This document shows, in pieces, positions 54,881 to 64,000 of a DNA stretch of 64,000 nucleotides; within the stretch, counting starts at the first letter, position 1; each line of letters starts with the position of its first letter. This DNA comes from Brachionus manjavacas (taxonomy: Eukaryota; Rotifera; Eurotatoria; Ploima; Brachionidae): contig JAHQIY010000027.1 of NCBI GenBank assembly GCA_019054805.1, positions 682,001-746,000 of the forward strand. Direction: 5' to 3'. A program made the translations under genes and the position numbers. The notes below the pieces were generated by a model. It made no database searches, had not been told where the DNA came from, and saw only the letters and a program-made list of their open reading frames with translations.

Positions 54881-55156
54881 ACTTTAAAAATTAAATATAA
54901 CTTAAAAGCTTAAAAGATATTTAAGCAAAAATTTTTTGTTCCAAAATAAAAATAAATAATTAAATTTTATTAAAAGATTGAACAAAATATTGAGTACATG
55001 CATTCTAGGCAAGCTAAACACTACTTTTATTCATCATTGAAAATAACAAGCAGGTATTGTTAAAAAATTACAAAAAATAAATAAAATTTGAAAAAAAAAA
55101 ATTTCTAAAAATTTCTTGTATATTAAAATCATTTTTTAAAAATTAATTATAATAAT

Positions 55157-58100
55157 TTGAAAAAACAAAATTTAGATTTAAAAATGCTTAGATTTTTTAG
55201 CATTGGATTAAGAAATTTTTCCAAATGTCCACTGCGATGCCAAGAAAGCAAAGATCACTTGCAACTAATTGAAAATTACCTCAAAAAAATTCGCATATTT
55301 GACGAAATCGATTTGCATCCCGCAGGCATTGATTGGAAATATGTGCTCAACCCAGCAAATTTGCCAAATATAGAAGACAACATAAGAAATAGAAAAGGAA
55401 ATGGGGACATAACTGGCTTGGTAAATTGAACAGTTGAACCTTTTTCACTTAACCTAAACAATTACAGCACAGATTAAATGAGGACCTAAAGCGAACGCTC
55501 AAGACTGCCGACCAACACGAAATAGAAGTAGAAGGATCTTTTAGTTTGAAAAAAAATAAATAAATTTTTTTTAGAAAATTATAGAAGCCATGTACCACAA
55601 GGCAGTTCTTTTGCCTAACTTTTCTGACCCTTCTTCAGTGAGTAAACTAATTATTTTTGGTCTTGGATTAAAGGCTTGTTTGGTAGCCGATAGGCGCCGA
55701 AGAGAATGCGGAGTGTGTCATGAAGGTGGGGAATGTGAAGCCCAAAAGTCCCAGTGTTGATCAAATAGCCAGAATGTACGGCTGGTTGAGAGAAGAGTAT
55801 GGTTAAATAAGAAAAATAAATTTTTTAATTTTCTCAGACAAATAAGCTTGTATTCCACACAGAGATCTTACATTCTTAAAAAAGAACTGGCTGATCTTGA
55901 GACAGCGCTGGTCAGATATACCTTGAATTATTTGAATGATCAGGTGAATGAATATTTAAAAAAGAAAGCAAATTTTTTATTTTAGAGTTAAGGGTTTTGT
56001 TCTTGTGTCGGTGCCGGACATTCTGCATCATTCTATAATTGTAACAGTTGTTTTTATTTTATTTTTAAAATTTATTTTAATTGTTTAGGAGTCATGCGGT
56101 TTTGCGACCAAAGGCGAGCGAAACCAGGTTTATAAATTGGATTTTATGAACGAATATGGAAAGTATTGCTTGTCTGGAACGTCAGAGATGTCTCTGGCTG
56201 GTCTTTTAAAAAATAAAGTTTTTAATGAAAAAGAGCTGCCTTTAAAGTAAGTCCTAAGTTTTTTTATTTAATTTTAGTTTTTTTTTAATTTTATTTATTT
56301 TTTTATTTTTTATTTTTTTTTAATTAAAATGATAAAATTAAAAATAATTTTCAAAAAAATTTAATTTATTGAATAGAAATTTATAATCCAATTTTCAAAC
56401 CGATCACTTTAAACAGGGATCAGAAATTTTTACTTCCATGTTTAAGTGGGAATATTGGAATTAGATAATTTGTTATATAAGTTGATTTTCGCGATTTAAA
56501 AAAACATTTATTTTATTTAAATGTTAAAATTCTGTCATGGCTTCTTAACACTCAAGCACCCAATTTTTTTTTTCGCTAAATACTAAAAGGGTCCAAAAAA
56601 CTATAAAAAAATATACTTTTTTGAAAGCATAAGCTACCATAATTATTCAAAATATGTTAAAAAAATAAACTGATTATAAAAATAAATGTCTCTTATTAAT
56701 TTTCATTTTGATTTAAACAAAATGCGTCTACCCGGTCATGTAATCAACTGCTAGCATATTTTGATATCAGACTGGTCACCTCCGGTTTTGTTATCATTTT
56801 ATAAAAAAAAGTTATCAAGGAAAAATGTTACCAAAAAAATTTTAAAAATAATATTTTAATAGTATAGTATTGATTACAAAAATATAAAAATGTAAAATAT
56901 TTTTTTTATGAATGCTGGACATATGCAATTTTAAGCCACGAGGGCCTTCCATATATTTCCCACAATCAGGACATGGAGTTGGATTTCTTTTATCACTTAA
57001 AACTTTACCGTAAAACCTTGCAAACTACCCCGGGGTTATAGTGTGTAATTTGCTATAGCCCCCCCACCATAATATATGATATAACCCCATGGGTTTAAAA
57101 AAAAAAATTCTGTATTACACCGGGGTTGTATTAAAAAATTAATTAAAATTCTTATAATAATACTAACAGATTTTCAGTAAAACCCCATGGGATAATTTTA
57201 ATAATTATGATATTGTCTCATGGGATTGCATTATTAAAAATAATACACACCCATGATATTATTTAATATTTTTTTTTAATTTTTTTATTAATTTTTTTTC
57301 AAAAGTACCGAAATTTTCTTTAAAAGCCCAGTCAAAAATTAAACTTTTTTCCGTATTACCCCATCAATTCAAATAAATAATTTCAATATAAGCCCGGGCT
57401 TCTAATTTATTTTTTTTTTAAATAATTTTACAGAATAAATTGCTGTTAAATTATAACCCCCCCATTTTCTCGTTTGAACCCCATGGGGTAGTTTGCAAGG
57501 TTTTACGGTACTTTACTTTACAAATTTTACTATTTCAAATGTTCAAAATTTAGTAAACTTTATGTTATTATTTAAAATATAATGTTAGCATTAAACTTAT
57601 TTTGTTATCATGTATTTGTAACATTTTTCCTTGATAATAAATTTTGCTATCATCATGATCACAAATCCGGGTAGACCCAAAAAAATTTATTTTTTAGTTA
57701 AATTTTAAAATTATTCTTAAAATAAATTAGATAAAAATTTAGATATTTTTTTTTAATTCGTATTACTTGTTCTTAACAAATTTTTCAGGTCCATTTAAAA
57801 CCTTCTCCCCATCACAAAGACCACATGTAAATTGTTTACATTTGTCACAAGTAAAGCTCGATTTGTTTCCATTAGGTTGACACATTACATTTTTTCCCTT
57901 GACCACATGACTTTTAGAGGAACATTTTGGCATTAAACATTCTTGCATAAAAGATAAAAGCTAATATATCTCTTTTTGTAAATGAAAGTTTAGTATCTAC
58001 TGCATTCGGGTGACAATTGGTACAATTCAATATAAAATTAAATTTATTAATAATAACATTTTTTTGATTTCAGTTTTGATGGAAAAAAAAGATTAAATTT

Positions 58101-60044
58101 TTGGAACAACAAGCAAAATAAGTATCAAAAAGGGTCAAGTGTTAATCTTGAATTAGGTGGTTATAGTTGTTAAACTTTTATTTGTAAATTCTAAATTAAC
58201 AATTTGATTATCAAAATTTTGGAAAACATATCTTTAATTTTTTTCTTTTAACTGGACTGTTAGATGAAACATTGTTTGTTTCACCTTTTAAAACTGTAAA
58301 GCAAAACCCATATTTTTGTTAAGAATTAAAATTTTGTATTTAATGAAAATTAACAATGCCGTATATATGTTATCCTGAATCGTCACTCATTCAGCACTTA
58401 GCTCACATCCTGACTTAATTACAAGCTCGTGTTCTTGACACAAGCATATAGGTTTAAATAAGAATTTCATTCTTAGAACTTCAGAGCGTTCAATTACTTA
58501 AATAAAGCTTTTAAAGATTAAACATTGTTTTATTATAAACCGGTTACAAATACAAATTCAAAATGAGGAAGTTTAGAATTTGAAAAAATGTGATAACACT
58601 GGCGACAAAGAAATATCGTCTAAATCATCTAAAATTGAAAGAATATAATTAAATGTAATTTTTCATGAAAAATTTTTTTAGTTAGCATTTGATTAAGTGA
58701 TGTTTAATTTTTTAATTTTTTCAAAGAAATTTTAAAATTTTAATTCAAAAATTAAATCGTTAAATTTTTTCTCTTTTTTATTCAAAGATTACACTTTATT
58801 TAAATTTTATTATTTTCAAAAAAAATGTTTAAAAATTTTAATTTTTTTTCGAAGTGTTAATTGGACTTTTTTGGACAGGGGTACTAGCCTTTTGATTTAC
58901 CTGGACCTTCCATGACTTTTATTAGAAATTTAAGCAAAAATTGTGTAATTTTACGTAAAATTAAGTAAGAAATAAAATTTTTAAAAGAAATAAGTTTTTC
59001 AAAAAAATAATTTCAAAATTCAGGAAAAAAAGTCATTTTTTTTCTAATATTCACGAAAATTACGTAAGCTTACCAAGAAATACTGTAAAATAAACTTGAG
59101 CTAAACGAGAAAAAAAATTAGTTTTACTTAAACGTCAATAATTTAGCTAAAATCAATAGTTCGACTTTTTAGTTATGAATAATTTATTTTGTATTTTATA
59201 TTCAGATGTTAAAACCTTGAAAATTTAATAAATATATCTTTAAAATAAAAAGAGAATTTTTTTAAAAAAAGATTATGTGCAGTTAGTAGATGCTTTCGAG
59301 CGGAAGTCAGTGGAAGTGAACGCGAAGGAAAACTCTACAGACTCCATGAATTTACCAAAGTCGAAATGTTTGTCTTAACAATTGGAGATCTGAAAGTAAG
59401 CAGTGAAATGCTGGAAAAAATCAGAGCTTATCAAATAGAGCTATTCTCAAACTTAGGAATCCATTTTAGGTTTTTTTTGGTTAAAAGTTAAAAAAATTGT
59501 TTTTTCAGAATTTTTTTTCAGAGTTTTAAATATGCCGACCCATGAATTAGGGTCACCTGCCTTTAAAAAGTATGACATTGAAGCTTGGATGCCAGGAAAC
59601 CAGTTTTACGGAGAAGTACAACAAAATTTGCAAAAAATTTCTTTAATTCTATTAATTTAGATATCCAGCACTTCCAACTGCACTAGTTATCAAAGTAGAC
59701 GACTACATATCAAAAGTAGTAAGGACAAAACAGACCTGAACAAAGAACAAAACTTTGTCCACACCGTAAGACGAATAAATTTAAATTTTTTTAAATTAAT
59801 TATTGTAAAAGCTCAATGGAACAGCTTGTGCAGTTCCAAGAATGTTGACCACATTAATAGAATCAAATTGGGATATGGTAAGAATTTGTTACAGTTTAGA
59901 AATAGTTTTTATATATTTTTTTGGCTCAAGGAAAATGAATTGGTGCGGATACCAAGCAAACTTCAGTGCTTCATGAACGGTAGAAGCGAGTTGAAAGTTC
60001 CGAATGACTTTCGAAAAGCAGAACCATTGCGATCTTTTAAATAA
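55157..60044 (+). CDS. SARS2: Mitochondrial seryl-tRNA synthetase, twelve exons
   Basis: Class II synthetase charging mitochondrial tRNA-Ser with serine. Exons: 55157-55420, 55468-55527, 55575-55637, 55687-55796, 55847-55943, 55993-56040, 56089-56246, 59290-59469, 59522-59615, 59661-59765, 59812-59877, 59931-60044; frame is kept, 452 residues (human 518). [18 protein letters not shown], from the second ATG (55184), looks like a mitochondrial targeting peptide and may be the true start. Seen: [11 protein letters not shown]; motif 2 [52 protein letters not shown]; motif 3 [19 protein letters not shown]. Intron 7 (3 kb) holds a MITE and a Cys-rich ORF. A short stretch expected just before motif 2 is missing, perhaps an undetected microexon. 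Confidence 0.92.
57006..57510. mobile_element. MITE with TIR TACCGTAAAACCTTGC in SARS2 intron 7
   Basis: Left TACCGTAAAACCTTGCAAAC then TACCCC; right GGGGTAGTTTGCAAGG then TTTTACGGTA. If TA is the target, the TIR is CCGTAAAACCTTGC; a CTT duplication (57003-57005, 57511-57513) is the other reading. GGGGTT/AACCCC motifs recur inside. No coding sequence. Confidence 0.82.
57763..57948 (-). pseudogene. Cys-rich finger ORF in SARS2 intron 7
   Basis: A 61-residue frame: [20 protein letters not shown], then [16 protein letters not shown]. The Cys spacing resembles the transposase-type finger at 36740-36880 (CEKCNNWSCGKC). Probably a transposon-derived remnant; no other part of such an element was found beside it. 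Confidence 0.4.
57960..59280. other. Rest of SARS2 intron 7, nothing recognised
   Basis: AT-rich intron sequence with scattered ACGTAAAATT-type motifs but no delimited element. A microexon completing SARS2 could lie in this intron but was not identified. Confidence 0.35.
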
Positions 60045-60399
60045 TTTTTATGAACTTATTTTTATTTAGTTTTTTTAATGAAAATTTGTTGAAATAAAAC
60101 GAAACAATTTTTTTTTATTTTTAATTTGGAATTTACCTTTGTGCTAAAGAAAATAGATACTAAAAGAAAAAAAATTTTGGAAAAATCTAAAAATTTAAAT
60201 GTATCTTTTTTATTTGAAGTGATATTTTCACCCAAATAGATGAAATTGACACCTGAATAATTTTAATTTTAAATATTCTCTTTATTTTCTAAATGTTGTT
60301 AAGACAAAGTTGTTAAAAATGCCCCTTTAAATTGCTTAATTTTTTGTCCAATTTTTGCGGCAATTATTTTAAAATTGCTATTACAATCAGATTTGTACA
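60045..60399. other. SARS2 3' flank
   Basis: AT-rich with AATAAA-like motifs (for example GAAATAAAACG near 60091). No further gene is seen before the LINE. Confidence 0.35.
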
Positions 60400-62425
60400 A
60401 CGATTTAAAACAAAAGAACAAATAAATAGGTACATTCGAGTTAAAGGCCTCTTTAAAAAAATTCTGGAATCAAAATTGGTTTGATTTTATTGAGAAAATG
60501 GCAAAAAACCCACTGACAAGTAGACCATTCTGGAAAAAAATAAATAAATTTAGATCAAAAAAAGGATCAAATTTAATCCCAAATTTGTTTTTAAATGACA
60601 AGGAATTCAAAAGTAATGAAGAAAAGGGTAAATGCTTTGGAGAACTCCTATCTTCAATATTTAGTCCTAATTCTGATTTAATAGATCGTGATAAAGATTT
60701 CGAAATACTTAATTCTAACTCTGAATTCTTTAGAAATTATGATCAGTCTAATTTTAATGATCCAATTTGCTTAAATGAATTAATTATGGCTCTAAAAAGA
60801 TTGAAAAATGAAGCGGCATCAGGACCTGACCAAATTCATAATCTAATGTTAAAAAACTTACCTAGAAATTCATTAATAGAAATCATAGAACTTTTTAAGT
60901 TATCTCTTAGGGAAGGCAAGGTCCCGGAAGCATGGAAAACTTCGAACATTTCAATGATTCAAAAAAAGGCCTCTAATTTACAAGATCCTTTAAATTATAG
61001 ACCAATTAGTATAACGAGTTGTTTAGGAAAGTTACTGGAACGAAAAGTTTATTCAAGATTATACAATTATTTGGAACAAAATTCACTCCTTATCCAGGAG
61101 CAATCTGGATTTAGGAAACACCGGCAAACATCAGATAATCTTTTCTTTTTAATTCAAAAAATTTTGGAATCATTTAATAGAAAAAAAAGACTTTGTGGCC
61201 TTTTTTTTGATATTTCTAAAGCCTTTGATAGGGTTTGGCATGAAGGTCTACTTTTTAAATTGATTAAAATGAATCCACCCCATTACTTGACTAACTGGAT
61301 TAGATCCTTTTTAGATAGTAGGACATTTAAGGTAAATGTGAATGACCACTTGAGCGAAGAATATCAAATAAATGCAGGTGTTCCTCAAGGCTCAGTAATT
61401 AGTCCTCTTTTATTTAGTATATATATTAATGACATCCCAAAAAGAAACAAAACAAATAATGAATATTCTCTGCTTTTCGCAGATGATCTAGTTACATTCT
61501 TCATTTATAACAAAAAGGAGAACCTAGAAAATAAGATTAATAAATACACCAACGAACTAGAACAATGGCTTATTAATTGGAAAATGAAGATATCAGTTGA
61601 AAAGTAATGTTCAGTAGTCTTTTCTAAGAACAAAAAAAATAGAGTGTTAATCTTAACTTAAAAATTAATGGAAACAAAATAATGAGCCAAAAAGAAATCA
61701 AGTTTCTTGGTATTAAATTTGATTCTAAGTTAAACTTTAATTTACTAGTAGACGAAATTAAAGAACGCTGCAACAAAAGGCTAAATTTTATTAAGATACT
61801 GTCAAATAAAAAATGGGGTCTTAATCAAAACACACTAGGAAATTTATATAAATCTTTAGTCGGATCGATTTTAGACTATTCTTTTCCTTGCTTAAATTCA
61901 TTTTCAGAAAATAATATCAAAAAACTACAAGCAATTCAGAATACAGCAGTAAGATCTATCCTTAAGTTAAAACATGATACTCCCTCCAACATCGTGCAAC
62001 ATGAAGCTTTTAATAGACTAAAATTACTAACAGTCTCTAATCGTCTTTTTGAGTTGAGCGAGAAATATGTTGGGACAGGACTGAGTCATTCTATTCCATT
62101 GGTTGAAAGACTGGTGAAAGAATACAAAGAAGGTTTCGAATCAAGATATATTGAATACCCAACTCCATTGTGTAATTGCTACCTTACTATTTCTTCTTTT
62201 TTTCCTGAAACTTGAACTATTTAAACATGTGCCACATGAAACAATCTTTTCCAATTTATGTCTTTTCAACTTTAATTTTTTTTAGCTTATTTACTCTATT
62301 TTGATTCTTTTTTTTTATCTAATTTTATTAACTTTAATTTTATTTTTATTTTATTTTTTTTTTTTATTTTTAATTTATTCTGAAGGAGCTTTAGCTCGGT
62401 ACAGAAAACAAATAAATAAATAAAA
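60400..62425 (+). mobile_element. Jockey-like LINE (family A), best-preserved copy, 5'-truncated
   Basis: The frame 60498-61607 (369 codons) covers the linker and reverse transcriptase: NEAASGPDQIHNLMLKNL, LNYRPISITSCLGKLLER, QEQSGFRKHRQTSDN, FFDISKAFDRVWHEGL, GVPQGSVISPLLFSIYINDI, LLFADDLVTFF. A stop and a frameshift follow KISVEK; 61682-62215 (177 codons) carries the thumb and C-terminus (FLGIKFDSKLNFNLLVDEIK, YPTPLCNCYLTISSFFPET). The 3' UTR ends in CTGAAGGAGCTTTAGCTCGG, ACAGAAAACAAATAAATAAA. The endonuclease is missing. Confidence 0.93.
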
Positions 62426-62509
62426 TAAAAATAGGTTTCTTTTAAAAATAAACTTCCTATAACGAAATAAAAATCAATTTTTTTCACACTTTTTTGTTAA
62501 TTTTCAGTA

Positions 62510-63434
62510 TCGTAATGCCGTGCGAATAAAGGCAGCATTAAACATGTGGCACTCGAAATTAAGTGCATGGTCTAAACATGTGTTTTTGAATTTTTCATGA
62601 CCTAGGTTTAAGACCTGCATTAAAAGCCAAGCTCCCAAATTTAAATGCCGGTCTTATTATTAAATTTCTGTATTAAATGCTGCTTCTTTATTCGAAAATT
62701 TTTAAAAACAAAATTTGAATATTTTTTAATTTTTTTGAATAAAAAAAAAAATATTTTTTAATAAAAAAAAAATCGATTTAGGCAATTTTATAATTTTTTT
62801 TAGCCTGAAATGCATACACCTTTTTCACGCTCTTTAACAATCCAATCTTTTAATTGCAACTCCATCTCGGGACAAATACACATTTCTTTAGATGGCTTTG
62901 ATTTGAAGCAACTACGTTTCTTTTTAGAAGACAAGATTTTGTGTTCATCTTTGATCCATTTGCCAATAATTCTTCGATCGATACCAGATATACCACTCAA
63001 ATGATTAATACTTTTTTCACTTGTTTCATCACTTTGCAAAGATTTATATTTCATTATTACCTTAGTTTTAAACTCCATTGAGTATCTTTTTCTTTTTTTT
63101 GTCATTTGGCTTGAAATATTTTCAATTTTACTCATTTTGTTTCAAGAAAATTGTTTTTAATAATAAAAATTTGTGTTTTTATTAGTTAAAAAAAATTCAA
63201 AAATAAAAAAAAATATTGAATATTTTTTTCTTTAAATTTCAACTTTTGATGCTGCATTATTTTAAGAGCTTCAGTTATAGAAGCCGCACTTATTTTCAAA
63301 TTTTATTTCTAACTTAACTTTAGATGCTGCATTAAAACCCAAGTCACGAAATATTAAAAAACACGTGTTTAGTGCCGCATCTATTCCCGAAACCACAAGT
63401 TTAATGCATTGAACTAGAACGCACGGCATTACGG
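62510..63434 (-). mobile_element. Non-autonomous pogo-type element with DNA-binding ORF
   Basis: The ends TCGTAATGCCGTGCG and CGCACGGCATTACGG are inverted and flanked by TA (62508-62509, 63435-63436). The minus-strand frame 63135-62800 (111 residues) reads KRKRYSMEFKTKVIMKYKS, SGIDRRIIGKWIKDEHKI, ELQLKDWIVKEREKGVCISG: a Brinker/CENP-B-type helix-turn-helix pair as at the N-terminus of pogo-like transposases. The catalytic DDE domain is absent. Confidence 0.8.
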
Positions 63435-63481
63435 TACTATAAAAAAAGGAAAATTATTTGAAAATAAACATACATTTAATA

Positions 63482-64000
63482 AAAATGAATAAAAAATCAG
63501 TTTCAAAAGTCTCTACGTCTAAATCATCCGAAAAAGACTCGAAAAAACGTAAATCTTTTACACTTGAAACGAAGGTTGAAATAATTAAAAAACATGAAAA
63601 AAATATTTCAAGTACAGAACTGGCGAAACAATGCAACCGTAGTCCATCTACAATTTCAACTATATTAAAATCAAAAGCCAAAATTATGGAACATTATGAA
63701 AAAAATCTTGTCGGTCCAGAAAAAAACGAATTAAACTATCAAATTACGATGACGTCGATCAAGCTGTAATTTTTTGGTTTAATCAAGTAACAAAATATAA
63801 AAACGTTACAATCAGTGGTCTCGAAATCCAATTACAAGCATTGAAATTCTCGATTATGCTGGGTCATCTAGATTTCGACTTTGTCGAAAATTGGATTGTC
63901 AATGTACTTCCCGATTTAATTCAAGACTATGATATTAACGACATTTTCAACGCAGATGAAACTGGCTTATATTATAAAGCTCTTCCAAATAAAACGAACG
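63482..64000 (+). mobile_element. Tigger/pogo-type transposase gene, cut by window end
   Basis: MNKKSVSKVSTSKSSEKDSK, then SFTLETKVEIIKKHEKNISS and ELAKQCNRSPSTISTIL form a CENP-B-type helix-turn-helix. After a frame change in an A-run near 63720 it continues VDQAVIFWFNQV, LPDLIQDYDINDIFNADETG and LYYKALPNKT, the first catalytic block of DDE_1 transposases. Residues usual between the CENP-B domain and this block appear shortened. The remainder lies beyond the window. Confidence 0.85.

Noticed and set aside
1-64000. CRISPR arrays, bacterial operons, LTR elements or Polinton-type elements
   Set aside because: No regularly spaced repeats, Shine-Dalgarno-led gene clusters, paired LTRs, or capsid or integrase genes were seen. 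The long-arm foldbacks are about 2 kb or less and non-coding.

Overview
The window is animal nuclear DNA: very AT-rich, with conserved host genes split by GT-AG introns of only about 48-65 bases, except where transposons have swollen an intron to kilobases. Two of the four recognisable host genes (TMEM216 and probably LEKR1) belong to cilium or centrosome families, so the organism is a ciliated metazoan. The small introns, base composition and abundance of Jockey/CR1-type LINEs would suit a rotifer or another small protostome, but the sequence alone does not settle this.

Layout. 1-1037 is a Tc1/mariner-type inverted-repeat element cut by the window edge. 2489-17209 (minus) is a complete nine-exon senataxin/Sen1 RNA-DNA helicase gene; three of its introns are filled with LINEs, hAT relics, miniature inverted-repeat elements (MITEs) and foldback elements, nested four deep around 8.3-11 kb. 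17.4-20 kb holds LINE 3' ends and a tRNA-like SINE head. 20.5-21.85 kb (minus) is an intronless ABC-type AAA ATPase that looks bacterial and carries a 33-bp coding minisatellite. 22.3-35 kb is almost wholly transposon debris: a putative MULE, CR1-like and Jockey-like LINEs, and hAT pieces. 35.36-35.84 kb (minus) is TMEM216. 36-43 kb has transposase remnants, a small hypothetical gene and several precisely delimited DNA transposons. 44.37-51.95 kb (minus) is a LEKR1-like coiled-coil gene with a 5.5-kb transposon-filled intron. 53.2-54.9 kb is a small host-like ORF abutting a LINE. 55.16-60.04 kb (plus) is mitochondrial seryl-tRNA synthetase (SARS2) in twelve exons. 60.4-64 kb is a long Jockey-like LINE followed by two pogo/Tigger-type elements.

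The host genes do not form a pathway: SETX acts on R-loops and transcription termination, TMEM216 at the ciliary transition zone, LEKR1 is a little-known coiled-coil protein, and SARS2 charges mitochondrial tRNA-Ser. What unifies the window is transposon ecology. Several insertions can be dissected to the base because they sit in LINE reading frames whose empty site can be read from another copy in the window; this gives target duplications of TA, ATAT, 8 bp and 9 bp for different families. No retrovirus, LTR element or Polinton was recognised.
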